From assembly GCA_023052935.1 (NCBI GenBank), contig CM041294.1, forward strand, positions 20,360,635 to 20,424,634: DNA of 64,000 nt. Direction: 5' to 3'. Source of the stretch: Piezodorus guildinii. Lineage: Eukaryota; Arthropoda; Insecta; Hemiptera; Pentatomidae. The notes below the pieces were generated by a model. It saw nothing but the letters and a program-made list of their open reading frames with translations, did not search any database and was not told the origin of the DNA. A program made the position numbers and the translations under genes. Of this stretch, positions 1-11,350 are shown one piece after another (positions within the stretch are counted from its first letter, which is position 1; each line of letters opens with the position of its first letter).

Positions 1-300
1 ACATATCCAGCGTACTTCCTTTTAATTCGTTTCTACCTCACTGATAGAGCCTTTAAAGTTAACCATAATCTTCTTTACTCAGTCCGCCGTTGTACCTCAA
101 GGTAGTATCCTGGGTCCAATCCTTTAAACGGTATATACAGCTGATATCCCCATCAATCCTAGCACTGTACTCACTACGTATGCTGATGACACATTTGTGT
201 TATCAGTAAACAGTGACCCGACTGTCGCGTCACACATCGATTCCATTGAAGAATGGTGTCAGAAATAAAGAATTAAAGTAGTATAGAGTGATTTTTGTTT
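1..300 (+). pseudogene. Jockey-type RT fragment
   Basis: A broken piece of the RT domain of a Jockey-superfamily non-LTR retrotransposon, truncated by the window edge. Reading the plus strand with a stop ignored gives the motif-B-like block VVPQGSILGPIL, then a stop, then YTADIPINPS and the catalytic YADD box (TTYADDTFVLSVN), followed by IDSIEEWCQK and another stop. This order (PQGSxLGP, then YADD about 30 residues later, then a W-x-K block) is standard for the palm domain of the clade. Two in-frame stops make it non-functional. The same family supplies many 3' fragments elsewhere, for example the minus-strand copy near 21.5 kb, which has almost the same YTADIP and YADDT blocks. Confidence 0.8.
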
Positions 301-1710
301 AAATATAAATATGAGAGGCTTAGGTAGGTATTTATATGTATTCTGTATTAATTTTTAGTTTTGAGTGTTCGGACAAAAGGGAGTAGAGTACTTGCACCGT
401 TTGTTAAAGTCTTTCATTTGTTTTTTGATCTTGACATGTGAGCTCTAAGTCAATTTTTCGGTCGAATATTTTTTTTAGTAATTGACTAGGTCAGTATGAG
501 GACTTGAAGATTATTTATAAACATTTTATAATGAAATAAGAGGATTGTAGTGCAATGAACCATCACCAGAAAATATCGGTGAGTAGCACCTACGAAAATG
601 ATTACTCACAAAATTATTCATGACATAAAAATGTTAATACAAGACTCACTGAATCCATCATATACATTATTTCAGAGCACCTAATGCATTACGCCGTACA
701 TTACCATTATGGAGTAATAAACAAAAAAAAAATGAAATAACCATAAAAAGTTATTAAGTAAGTGTTTATGGCTGTAGCCTCATCCCTCTCTCTCCTAGTA
801 TATCAGTTTTTACGACATGCTTTAAATAAGGTTTAACTGAGAATTATTTCCGAATCATAAACAGGTTCATTTGAGCAAAACTTAATTTTCATTACGTTTT
901 ACGTCGTCGTACGTGCATGGCTTGGGTAATGAGGTAATATAGCATGCTATCATTTCCCTAAAAGAGAAATAGTAGATCAAAAGCATTGTATTAGACAATT
1001 GTTTTTAATTCCATTAAAATGTTTAATTGAGAATATTACGTAATATTTTCAGCATTAATATCCTATCAATATTTCTGCTTTGATTACAATTAATTATCAG
1101 AGTGATATTTGGTTTAAATAATTTAACCATAGATAATAATTAATTCAACGCAACAAGTAATTTGACGTGTACTAAGTTACAGTTTAATGAATGCAACGAT
1201 TTATTTATTTATTAACGATTCATTCTAAATTTTCTCTCATTTAAAACGTAGTTTAGAAATGTTATTCATGTAGAAAATTTCACGGATTAATTTATATTAA
1301 ATTATTAAATCGTCATGAGTCCTTATGCTGTATTTAAAATTGCTTAATGATTTCAGCTATTAATGCAGAATATAAAACTTAAATGTAAAAATACACCTTA
1401 ATTAATTTTAATCTTAAATTATTATTGTTTTTAGGCTACAATGTCGCACTATGATAAAATAAGTCTACTTACGTATATATAAATACATCTTAAATAACAC
1501 CGAATAACCTTATGCTTTTATTTATATTAATAAATATAAATACCATATGTATTTTATATTAATAAAATAATTTAAGAGATATTTAAAAAGAAAGAAATGG
1601 CATTGGGATATACTGGTTCAACAATATAAAGGAAAAGAAATCAAATTTAAAAAATTGATACTACTTTTTTTAATATCAGTAAACACGAAAAAATACTAAG
1701 GTAATTATTT
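301..1710. other. AT-rich, no gene seen
   Basis: No open frame with recognisable protein similarity, no clear tandem repeat and no tRNA-like element were found. Base composition is strongly AT-biased, with short homopolymer runs. Confidence 0.6.
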
Positions 1711-2661
1711 TATTGGAAGGAATTAGTCCAGGTGGCGGTCAATAAATGAAACAACTAAATAGTTTCAACTATTTATTGGTTGCCAACGTTTCGACCCCCT
1801 TTGTGGGGGCTAAAAAGATACAAAAGAATACAATTTTAATGACATTACATACAATATTATATAACCTATTTAGCTAGAGATTTCTCCATATACATCTTCC
1901 ATCACTGTTCTTACTATTATATAAGTGATATTTCAAGAATTGAATTAGAATTTTTTTTATCCTGTATCATTATTATAATCATAAGTTAAATTTCATTGAT
2001 TCTTTGTATGGTAGTATTAAGAATTTTAGTCATTGTTGTCAGATCCTGTCCATAAATCGGTACGTACTTTCCATTCTACTTTTTTTCCTACGTATTTTCC
2101 ATCCTACCCCCCCATCTACCAAACAGTACCCTAGTTTCCATTCTCCCACCATGCGGTACGTATCTCCACTCTACTTCATATTTTTATGTTTCATATTTCA
2201 TGTAAATTATTGATACATGTGTAAATTTTGTTTAGTAAACATTTTTTTTTTCTGTATAACACTTTCATTATTATACTATGGTCATTGCATTTTAATTAAG
2301 TTTTTTTTACATATACAGTTCTTCTGTTATATTTTAATACCGACGTTCTCTAGCTCAATAGGCTATATAATAGGGGTACTCACTACGTTTGCTATTTGTG
2401 TTATTTTGCTAAACCCGTCGAGTTTCTACACTTATTCCCTGTATCAAATTGATGGGTTTAGCACAATAGCACAAATAGCATGCTATAGCAAACGTAGTGA
2501 GTACCCCTAATATTGTATGTAATGTCATTGAAATTGTATTCTTTTGTATCTTTTTAGCCCTGATGATGACCCACAAAGGGGGTCGAAACCTTGGCAAACA
2601 ATAAATATTTGAAACTATCTAGATGTTTCATTTAATGACCGCCAATCGGTCCTTCCAGTAA
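1711..2661. mobile_element. Inverted-repeat (foldback) element, Penelope-tail type
   Basis: The two ends are inverted copies of each other: 1711-1862 matches the reverse complement of 2509-2661 over about 150 bp with scattered changes. An inner inverted pair lies at 2371-2416 and 2454-2509, the right copy carrying a 10-bp insertion. The arms contain the hammerhead-like motif (degenerate on the minus strand near 1782-1812, intact on the plus strand at 2557-2595). Outer sequence (TTGACCGTTGAGAA type, near 2665-2685 on the minus strand) is shared with the large palindrome at 50.5 kb, so both belong to one family. There is no coding capacity; short ORFs here are chance. Confidence 0.7.
2557..2595 (+). 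ncRNA. Hammerhead-ribozyme-like motif
   Basis: Layout on the plus strand: GCC, CTGATGA, one extra T, GACCC, a 7-nt loop, GGGTC, GAAAC, CTT, GGC. GCC/GGC would form stem I and GACCC/GGGTC stem II, with the invariant cores CTGATGA and GAAA in place. Deviations from the textbook ribozyme are the extra base before stem II and a virtually absent stem III. Also, CTT replaces the GTH seen in sister copies. Activity is inferred only. Confidence 0.5.
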
Positions 2662-3540
2662 TTCTCAACGGTCAACTAATTACATCCACGTAATTATTTT
2701 ATTTATTTTATTTTTTTTTATCTTTGACAATATTCCAGATAGGGTACAACTATTTTCATAGAATGGCCGAAATTAATCGACATTTAATTGTGTTAAACAT
2801 ATCACATGCAGGTATCACAGAGAGAGCGGTTTTAATCATAATAGTGCTGAACAGGAAGCCAAAAAGGGAGACTTTCAGTCGCTCATATTTTTCTTCTCGG
2901 CGGTTATTGCCATGTGCCCTAGCCTTTACCTATAACCTTCTGAACAGGAGTAGCATATGCGAAGGAGAGGATGTAGAAAAGATTAACGGAGGACCGAAAG
3001 GATGGGTTATGAAAGGGAACAGGCAGGAGCAAGGGTTTTATGGGCCTCGTAAAGAGCAGTTTATGGGCTCTTGGCTTTCCCCTCCCTAGCCTATATCTAC
3101 TCCATCTCTCTCCTACTTCACTGACTTTCCATTTCAACTCCACTACTCACTTTCTGGCCCAGTAAATTAATTCCTCTCTTGTTGGATCTTTTGTTTTTCC
3201 TATGGCATGGAAATTTTCTTACATCATCGTGTTTTCGATATTTTTATTTTTTTAAATATTTATTATTATTATTGCGATATCTCCCTAAAAGGAAGACGCT
3301 AAACACTTATGACTCAATATTCTTATTTCTTTTTGTCTTGCCAGTATTGTCTCATTCTTAGCCTGTACTTCTCTTTTCTTTCTGGAGACCATTTGGGTCT
3401 GTATGGTTTTGTGATTGTTTTGCTCAAGAGTTACTTCCCATTTGTTTCCTTTGTCTCAATATATTTTTGTATTGGATTTCCTCTTGTCTTATGTCTGCTC
3501 TTCGTAAGTCTTATCGTGTCTGTTTGACCCCATTTGTAGT
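2662..3540. other. No supported gene
   Basis: A slightly GC-richer patch around 2870-3140 contains a 121-codon open frame (2724-3089). It has no domain, no repetitive relative in the window and overlaps an equally open antisense frame, so it is not called a gene. The rest is T-rich plus-strand sequence. Confidence 0.5.
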
Positions 3541-4062
3541 GCTTTTAATATTTATAACAAAAGTCCTTCGAACAATAGTTAATGCTCCTTATTATGTATC
3601 CAACCATACCTTACACCGCGACCTAAATATTCCATTTATTTTAGATCTTATACCATTAAAATTCTCTAAATTCCATCAGAACCTTATCCATCACCCTAAT
3701 CCCCTAGCTCAATCCTTATCCAGCTCCACACATCCTTACCATCCTCCTAGAAGGTTGAAACGGCAAGGCCTCGAGACCTCTTGTAAAATGTATATTGGAG
3801 TTCTAGCATTGGCTAGATTCTCCACTCACGTGCTGTATGCTTGTGAATTGTATATAGGTATGAGTGACTTTTGTATATATTTTTTTTTATTTTGTTTTGT
3901 ATTTATTTATATTGTATTATTATTATATAAATTTATTGTTTTGTATATATCGTGTGAATGCAGCATGAATGTTGTACTTTATCCCTATTAAAAATGTCCT
4001 GAATTGGACAGATTGTAATATTGTTCAATAAAGAATTGTTTCTAAAAAAACAAAAAAAAATA
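3541..4062 (+). pseudogene. Jockey-type LINE 3' end (ORF2 C-terminus + 3'UTR)
   Basis: C-terminal end of ORF2 of the common Jockey-type family. Readable blocks are TIVNAPYYVSNHTLHRDLNI, then HPNPLAQSLSSS, then the family-ending PPRRLKRQG. In sister copies this reads PPRRLKRRWPRDLL before the stop; here the end is frameshifted. It is followed by an AT-rich 3'UTR ending in an A-rich tail near 4060 (AATAAAGAATTG then A runs). Everything 5' of the C-terminus is missing, as expected for 5'-truncated target-primed insertions. Confidence 0.75.
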
Positions 4063-4113
4063 TTTATTACATTATAACTCCAGATTTCTATTTGCCATCT
4101 GAATAAAAAAAAA

Positions 4114-4430
4114 TCTGGTGCGGGCAACACACGACTTTCACTTACCTCCGTTTTTAGAATCGATTAAAGAATTTTCAAAACAGTAAGTGATAAAAATGAG
4201 TGAAACAATTAAAGAATTAGTTAAATTTCTATAGAAACATGTGTTTTATTAAAAAATCGATTATATTAATATCTAAAACAACCACTTAGTTTTATCGGCT
4301 TTTTATTACTCTCTATTAACTTTTACAAGCTCTTGTGTATTGGATAATATTTTTTTATAAAATCTTTAGCTTTCCAACGGTTACTGTTCTTATGTTCAAA
4401 ATCGAAAAATTAAAAAAAAAAAAATTGTAC
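4114..4430 (+). mobile_element. REP-A copy, left part only
   Basis: Begins TCTGGTGCGGGCAACACACG followed by the 12-bp subterminal repeat ACTTTCACTTAC, as in the full-length copies at 24.8 and 57.9 kb. Homology fades at the A-rich stretch near 4430. Non-coding. Confidence 0.75.
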
Positions 4431-5034
4431 TTTATTACAATTTTTTTTTTGTAGCAGTGAATCCTTCAATCAAGAAATGATCCATGTCTTAAAAATAATA
4501 TAAAATTATTCTTAAAATAATCTTAATTATAAAAACTTTGATTTTTCTGTAAAACTAATAATAAGCGGACCATGGTAAACATGTATGTATAAAATCTTAT
4601 ATCGCCATCAAATAAACTCAAAAACAGCCTACCAATAATAGTCTGGCTGATTGCCAAGGTTTTTTTTTCTCTTGTTCATAAAACAGATTAGAATAAACAA
4701 AGTTTGGAATGAAATAAACTCAATATTGGAACGAGTTAGATTTCAAATTTAAATTGCTTTATATGTTTTACCAACGTTATCCTATGTTTCCCATTTGTTT
4801 TCTGATTATAAAAAAACATCGAATCCTACTTTTTCGTTATTCGAATACAAAAAAAAAAAAAAAAAATAATAATCCAATAAATTAAAAATAAAACCACTAG
4901 GAGGCACCGTTAGTAGCTAACCTTATCCATGTATGAAACGACATATTTTGTATTTCATCAACAATAGCTTTCTTGATTATTATTCTTCTATGAAACTTGT
5001 GGATAAAAAATGACAGATAAAAAAGAAAGAAAAA
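4431..5034. other. AT-rich, no gene seen
   Basis: Contains several A/T homopolymers (for example near 4851-4866). No open frame or repeat family could be assigned. Confidence 0.5.
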
Positions 5035-5365
5035 ATGATTGATTTGGTACTGCTAGGTGAAGACACGGAAACCATACAACTAAATACAAGTGCATAAATA
5101 AAAATCGGTAAAGAAATTGGACTGAGTAATTTCGCAACTGAATAATAACAAGCATTTCCCGCCTTTAGCTGGGACTTTATTTCCTTTAAGATTTCATTTT
5201 TTCTTGTTATCATTGAACCTAAATACTTAAATTTTACTACTTTTTCAAAAGTATGCCCTGATATATTAATATCATCAAGATCACCACCGTTTCTGCTACT
5301 AAACATATATTTCGTCTTATCGGTATTTATTTCGAGTCCTATTTCTTTACCGATTTTTATACCGA
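5035..5365. pseudogene. Rearranged LINE RT fragment (inverted junction)
   Basis: Two pieces of the same LINE as at 13.4-14.2 kb joined in opposite orientation. On the plus strand 5035-5128 encodes DLVLLGEDTETIQLNTS and IKIGKEIGL. On the minus strand 5365-5129 encodes IKIGKEIGL, EINTDKTKYMFSSRNGG, KFKYLGSMITRKNE and AGNACYYSVAKLLS. These are the segment after the ADD box and the thumb region of RT. The shared IKIGKEIGL block occurs on both sides of the junction, so the segment was duplicated and inverted. Not functional. Confidence 0.75.
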
Positions 5366-6135
5366 TAATGTAATGTTAAAGCATTATTACTATTTTCCTT
5401 ATTTAAAAAAAAAATCTCCATAAATATATGTTTTAATTGTAAAATAACCATTGATAAGTAGTGGGCAAATATAAAGTAACTCAGGAGATAACTGGGGGAG
5501 AAACTAAAAGATATTTTTTGTAGGCCATTTTTGTTTTCATGATATAATGATACTTCCCCTCCCTACCCCCAAAAATATGTTAACCAACTAATCATTACTT
5601 AAAACCTTCTAGTACATTTAATACCATATAAGAGTAATTTTACAATTGGAAACGTTTAAAAATAGAAAATATTAAATAGAAGTTAATAGTATTAAATTAA
5701 AATAAAGTTAAGAAGTAATCAAACAAAATTTATATACATTGAAAGGTCTAGAGACACACTATATGTATATAATAATAAAAAATCTTTTAAATAAAAAATA
5801 ATAATTTTTAGGTTATTTTTAAATAAAACAAGTGATCCAAATATATTGCGTTTCGGACCAAATTTCTGTTTATTGTTTAATATTACTTATTAAATTGAAT
5901 TGGTATAATTAAAATGATGGAAAAATAAAACTTATAAAAACACATTTATAATCTCTTTTTTGTGGCACTACTTTACTGTGGTTTGAAACTGAAAATATTA
6001 AATTAAACCTTATAATATATGTTATGAATAGAATGAAACATTCGCTAAGCATTTAATTTTGTATTGAAAAGAAATTTAATACAAAATATGTATCTCAAAT
6101 ACAATTGTTATTTTTTGATTTTAAATAATATATTA
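5366..6135. other. AT-rich, no gene seen
   Basis: No protein similarity or repeat family was recognised. Confidence 0.5.
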
Positions 6136-6703
6136 TCCTCACACAAGACTGAAACGACAAGAAACTGCTCGAAGATATCGATTACTACAACACTTACTAG
6201 ACAAACGTTCAAAACTTCCAGTATATTACAAAAGACTCATTTACATCACTATTATCAGACTTATTTGGGCATATGGAATCGAGCTTTGGGGCTCTAAGAA
6301 ACCATCTGATTCCTCCCGCATCCAGTCCTTACAATCCAAAATCCTTCGCAAAATCCTGAATGCTCCTTATTTTGTTACAAATCAACTCATTCATAATGAT
6401 TTTAACATCCCATTTTTCGCAGACATAGATACTCCTCTTTTCATTCTAAACTGCCTGCCCATACCAATCCACTTGTCCGTAATTTATCTTCCTTAGATAT
6501 CTCTGATAACCCTCCAAGGCGACTGAAAAGAAGATGGCCTCGGGACTTACTGAGTTAAAATAGTTAGTAAAGTGCTACCACTGGGTAGTTCTTTCTCAAG
6601 AAATTTTCAATACTTTTTTTTTTTTTTTCATTCCTCATATTTACTTATTGTGTTCTTTAATACAATTGTAAAATACTATAAATAAAAAAAAAATAAATAA
6701 ATA
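6136..6703 (+). pseudogene. Jockey-type LINE 3' end
   Basis: ORF2 C-terminus of the common Jockey-type family. In the best frame one reads KRQETARRYRLLQHLLDKRS, PVYYKRLIYITIIRLIWAYG, IELWGSKKPSDSSRIQSLQS and KILRKILNAPYFVTNQLIH. It then continues in another frame to PPRRLKRRWPRDLL-like sequence ending near 6560. WAYGIELWGS corresponds to the conserved 'YG-E-W' block downstream of the RT palm. At least one frameshift lies near 6425-6440. The 3'UTR has a CTACCACTGGGTAG block shared with the copy at 26.3 kb and ends in an A-rich, AAAT-repeat tail near 6700. Confidence 0.85.
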
Positions 6704-6915
6704 AAGTTTATCGTCTTCTATATGAGTATTTTGGCCTATAAATCCCAAAATTATACAAAAGTGTGTTGTACAAAACCTTCAATAGTTTTTTTTTTTTCAA
6801 TAAATGACACTCACTGTAAATAGAATCTAAGCTACTGTTAATATCATGGATATTATTTTTAGAGAATAATTGATATATTTTTTTTCTCTTAATATGTATT
6901 TTTATATACATGTTG

Positions 6916-6918
<3 letters not shown>

Positions 6919-6950
<32 letters not shown>

Positions 6951-6970
6951 GCATCCACACACAAACACAG

Positions 6971-7044
<74 letters not shown>
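6919..7044. repeat. (AC)n and (AT)n microsatellites
   Basis: A (CA)n run at about 6919-6948 followed by a perfect (TA)n run at 6974-7044. Open frames across it (poly-YI and poly-VC peptides) are artefacts of the repeat. Confidence 0.95.
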
Positions 7045-7048
<4 letters not shown>

Positions 7049-7543
7049 GGAAACTGTGACGCAGAATGACCGAGGATTGCGCATGAAATATTCAGCCGAG
7101 TTAAGAGAGAAAACATGTTTATTCATGAAGCTGGAACTGAGGAGGGACAATTCTTTATCTGTCACGGAGGAAAGTGGCTGTTTTTATATACAAAGTTTAT
7201 GACTCTGGTGATTAATCGTTTGCTCGTCCAATCAATGCTCTTGGAAATCTTTAAACGATATATTTCAATTTTTATTTTTCTGATTTTAAGCACCCTGCGT
7301 AATAGTAACTGGTTTAAAAGACTTCTAATAGTAACCTAATTTTTTCTACAACATGTCATTGAGCAAACTTCTGAAATCGTCAAGGAACTTCTTACTTTTA
7401 ATTTACTCCCTTTTTTTTTTTTCTGATTTATGTATTTTCGCTTATATAAGTCAGATTGGAAATGAGTTCAAAATAGTGAATGAATCCGTTATAATAAACC
7501 GGTTGATACTAAATTATTATGGATCTATTAAAAATCAAGAAAG

Positions 7544-7545
<2 letters not shown>
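7045..7545. other. Unassigned sequence
   Basis: Low-copy sequence with a 74-codon open frame (7115-7339) that shows no recognisable domain. It lies between two (TA)n runs. No gene call is made. Confidence 0.4.
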
Positions 7546-7609
<64 letters not shown>

Positions 7610-7611
7610 AT
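7546..7611. repeat. (TA)n microsatellite
   Basis: Near-perfect TA repeat directly abutting the left end of the palindromic element; another TA run sits just outside its right end. Confidence 0.95.
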
Positions 7612-8408
7612 AAGTTTGTGTTGTTCTCAGGTTTCAGTCAATGAATAAACAATTTTATCTATGCGACGTTTCGAGAATTTATTGTTCTCATAATCATGCC
7701 TTAACAGTGGAAAAACAAAAAAACAGAACATTAATATTATTATACAATAATTAATATTTGATGTTATTGTTAGAGATATAAAGAAGAGTACATTGAACAA
7801 TAAATAATCATACAGTAGGTACATAGATATTTTAAATTAGGATTTACATTAAAGATATTATTATAAAATTCCTTACAATTTTGGACAAAATAGTGACTTA
7901 ATTAGACATGTTTAGCCTACAAGCTTTGAAAGAACACTGAAAAAATAAAAAAGGAATAGTTCAAGTATGGAAGATTTTCCAGGAATTTATGATGACGTCA
8001 GGAGTCTGGGGTATTCTCCCACCTATTGTTGAGTTGTTTTCGTTTTATTTATTTCCATACATGAACTATCCTTTTTTTATTTTTTCAGTGTTCTTTCAAA
8101 GCTTGTAGGCTAAACATGTCTAATTAAGACACTATTTTGTCCAAAATTGTAAGTAATTTTATAATAATATCTTTAATGTAAATCCTAATTTAAAATATCT
8201 ATGTACCTACTGTCTGAGTATTCATTGTTCAATGTATTCTTTTTTATATCTCTAACAATAAATCATATATTATTATGTATAATAATATTAATGTTCTGTT
8301 TTTTGTTTCCACTGTTAAGGCATGATTATGAGAACAATAAATTCTCGAAACGTCGCATAGATAAAATTGTTTATTCATTGACTGAAACCTGAGAACAACA
8401 CAAACTTA
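7612..8408. mobile_element. Long palindromic element with decayed hammerhead-like motifs
   Basis: Left arm 7612-7970 and right arm 8055-8408 are near-identical inverted copies (about 355 bp each), separated by an 84-bp unique spacer. The outer ends read AAGTTTGTGTTGTTCTCAGG and its reverse complement. Each arm carries a hammerhead-like block (7663-7700 minus, 8319-8356 plus). It keeps stem II GAGAA/TTCTC, GAAAC and GTC, but the CTGATGA core has decayed to ATGATTA. ORFs 7627-7824 and 8201-8392 are mirror images of each other produced by the palindrome, not genes. (TA)n runs flank both ends. Confidence 0.8.
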
Positions 8409-8434
8409 AATTATCAACAGTCGAGAACTGATCA

Positions 8435-8440
<6 letters not shown>

Positions 8441-8493
<53 letters not shown>

Positions 8494-8507
8494 GTATGTA
8501 TATATTA

Positions 8508-8541
<34 letters not shown>

Positions 8542-8544
8542 TTT
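8441..8544. repeat. (TA)n plus poly-T
   Basis: Imperfect TA repeat to about 8524 followed by about 20 T. The poly-T could be the reverse-strand tail of an unrecognised retroinsertion. Confidence 0.9.
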
Positions 8545-8880
8545 AATTAATTTATTTGGTTCAACATTAGAAAATTCAAAGGAAAATATATTTTTAAAAA
8601 TACTGCATACAAATCGAAACATTACCAATATGTTTTATTATTTCGGCATTTAAACCTAGCATTGTGTTTTTACAACATTATAAAAATATTATTACGTTAT
8701 ATCTAAGTTTGATGTAATCTTTTTTAAAACATTAAATTTAATATCACATTATTTTTTATATTTACATGAATAATAAATTAAATACATTAATACAATTACG
8801 AAGGATAAAAAAGAAAATAAAAATAAACAAAAGTTTATTTATAAAATTGAATGTGATAATTTCCGAAAATTCTATATATA
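8545..8880. other. AT-rich, no gene seen
   Basis: No recognisable element. Confidence 0.5.
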
Positions 8881-9165
8881 TAGATTGGTGGCCTCGCCGA
8901 CTTGAAAATTCTGCAAAAAAAAAAAAAAAAGATGAAACTGCATATCATGTGGTATGCAGTTGTCCAGAGATTGCCAGGATACGGTTTTACCATTTTGGCA
9001 ACGACCATATTATAGATCCAAAGTTGTGTGAACTGATAAAATCCCTCTAGTTTGGTCAGATTCACTAAGGCAATAGGTCTGTATTAACGTCAGAATGGAC
9101 CGTGCCCTAAGTTTAATAAGAGGCTGCTGTGAATAACAAAAAACAAAACAAAACAAAAAACGTTT
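8881..9165 (+). pseudogene. Non-LTR LINE C-terminal fragment and tail
   Basis: Plus-strand peptide DETAYHVVCSCPEIARIRF followed by YHFGN resembles the cysteine-containing C-terminal region of I/R1/Jockey-type ORF2 proteins (C..xETxxHxxxxCP). A continuation with stops (LTSEWTVP) leads to an ACAAA-rich tail near 9139-9162, consistent with a LINE 3' end. It differs from the PPRRLKRRW family and from the GHGGAKS family at 12.6 and 28.7 kb. Confidence 0.6.
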
Positions 9166-9309
9166 ATTTATCGTATATAATTAACTTATACTTATATATT
9201 CCAATTTCGCTGATATTGTTTTATTTATTTTTATTAGTGATAATTTTAATTCACATCATTTTTTTTTACTATTTTAACTTCTATTATTTATTTTGAGTTA
9301 ATTAATCTT

Positions 9310-10100
9310 ATAAAATGATTTAAGATAAATAAACGGTTTTTGATACATTTAGAGATTTAAATAAATTAATAAAAAATTAATCAAATTGAATTTCAATAGA
9401 AACCTGTGTTTTATTAAATAATATATTATATTATTATCTATAACAATCAGTTAGTTTAATCGGCTTTTCATCACTTACCATTAAATTTTATAATTTTGTG
9501 TATAAGATAATATTTTTTTCCAAAATCTTTAGCTTAACATATTACTGTTTTTATGTACAGAAACACAAAACGATTATTTTTTTTTTCTTTTCTCCTTTAC
9601 CAAAGCTAGTTAGATGATACGGTTAACTTTATTAAACCTTCAAAATTAAAGGTATTTCCGAAAAAGAAAGTTTAAAATATCGGCATATAAGCGCTGTCAG
9701 ACTGTTCTAATCAGAATGAAACCTACATTAAATTAAAGCTTATTAAATTTTGCATCGATATAGGGAGTTTAATCAAAACCGTTTTTAAGAAAATCTTCAA
9801 AAGGTCAAAATGCATCGTATAAACTAGCTCTTCTGATTAGCTGATTTCAATGAAAAAGTTGCTGTAACATCTTGGGCGTATAGTTGTCTTAAATATGAAA
9901 TTTCAGTTTCTCGTGACATTTCCTTTTCGTGCTAGACTAACCACACAGACACAAATACCTTTTTTTTTCGGTACTCAGTTATTCTGATTCAGGGAATCCC
10001 ATAAAGTTTAATTCCGTTGAAAGTTGGAATTTAAAAATTTGTATGATCGCAGTACTTATCCCTTACTATCTATTTCATATATAGGTAAGTGAAAGTAAAA
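9310..10100 (+). mobile_element. REP-A copy, diverged
   Basis: Colinear with the full-length copies at 24.8 and 57.9 kb but clearly older. It keeps AATATCGGCATATAAGCGCT, GCGTATAGTTGTCTTAAATA and the end GGTAAGTGAAAGT. The terminal palindrome is the longer form with TTTCATATATAGG inserted (subtype B). The left end is eroded. Confidence 0.7.
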
Positions 10101-10539
10101 ACCAACCGAAATTTGATTTTGATTAAGTGAGTACCAAAACTACCTTTCTATGCCTCAAATGTCAAGTATGAAAAGGATTTTCCAAAAAAAAATCGATTTT
10201 GAAAGACCGAGGGACGCATAGCGGGGACCACACACCAGGCACGGGCGGTGTCTTCATTCATAATTCAGACCTAATCCCCTTAGCCGGCTCCATCCATTAC
10301 AATTAGCCTAATCCCTAGGAACCCTGATGCCCGTTTAATACCTTCCGTTAAAAAACATTAAGGCCCTCTGCTCGGCAAAAATTATGAAACGTGAACGACA
10401 TTAGCGAGGGGAATCCGTTTTTATGGTATTCCACTAATAAAAATTTGGCTGGTTTCCAATTTTTTTTTTTTTTTGTTTTTGTTTTAGAAGTAATATACTG
10501 CATTTTTATCGGGAGCTATTTTTTTTTTTTTTTTTTTTT
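10101..10539. other. Unassigned; poly-T runs
   Basis: A GC-richer stretch (about 10200-10420) without any recognisable protein, followed by T homopolymers near 10460 and 10520-10542. Confidence 0.4.
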
Positions 10540-11295
10540 TTTTACTTTAACTTACCTATATATGAAATATATAGTAAGGGAAAGTATTGCGTGAAAACTT
10601 TTGAATTCCAGTTTTCACCAGAACATTTACACATTTTAGTACTTTAAAAGAAGTACGTCACTGCAATTTCATTTTAATTTTAAGACAACTATACTCCCGT
10701 GATGTTACAGCAACTATTTCTTCATAATCAGCTAACCAGAGAAGCCACTTTATAACATGCATTTTGCGTCTTTTTAATATTTTCTCAAAAATGGCTTCAA
10801 CGATTTTGATTAAACTCACTAGATGGGTGTTAGAATTTAATAGGCTTTAATATCATGAAGGTTTCATTATAATTAAAACAGTCTGACAGGGCGTAAATGC
10901 CGATATTTTATATTTCGGTATATAAGCCCTGTAATACTGTTTCAATTTGAATAAAACCAACATGATATTAAATGCTATTAAATTTTATATGAATAGCGCG
11001 TCTAAACAAAATAGTTAAAGCCTTTTTTAAGAAAATCATAAAAATGTGCAAAACTTTGGTGGGCCGATTTTGATGTAAAAGCTGCTGTAACATCTGAGGC
11101 ATACACATTTTTAATTATTCAGTTTTATTTTTATGCAGCTTATCGTTTTAAAGGTTAAATTACAAACACACAGACCCTTTGTGGAACTTGGTGATTGACT
11201 CGGGTATCCTAAACGCTTATTTCCGGTCAAACTCGAATTCGAAAATTTTCAAGATCAAGATACTTTCCTTCACTAAATATTTCATATATAGTGCA
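10540..11295. mobile_element. Head-to-head REP-A foldback
   Basis: Two right-hand halves of REP-A fused in inverted orientation. 10540-10915 reads on the minus strand and 10905-11295 on the plus strand, meeting at ATATTTTATATTTCGGTATA. Both outer ends are therefore right ends of REP-A (subtype B palindrome TATATATGAAATATATAG on the left, ATTTCATATATAG on the right). Arms have diverged from each other. Non-coding. Confidence 0.7.
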
Positions 11296-11350
11296 ATTAA
11301 CAATTTTTAAAACTTTATTAAACTTATTTTCTTTGAAAAAAAGATAGATG

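Noticed and set aside
2724..3089. 121-codon ORF in a GC-richer patch
   Set aside because: No domain, an equally open antisense frame, and an abrupt end; chance is the simplest explanation.
6889..7165. Open frames with poly-(YI) and poly-(VC) peptides
   Set aside because: They are direct translations of (TA)n and (CA)n microsatellites. The same applies to frames across 8.44, 12.48, 15.63, 20.08 and 22.89 kb.
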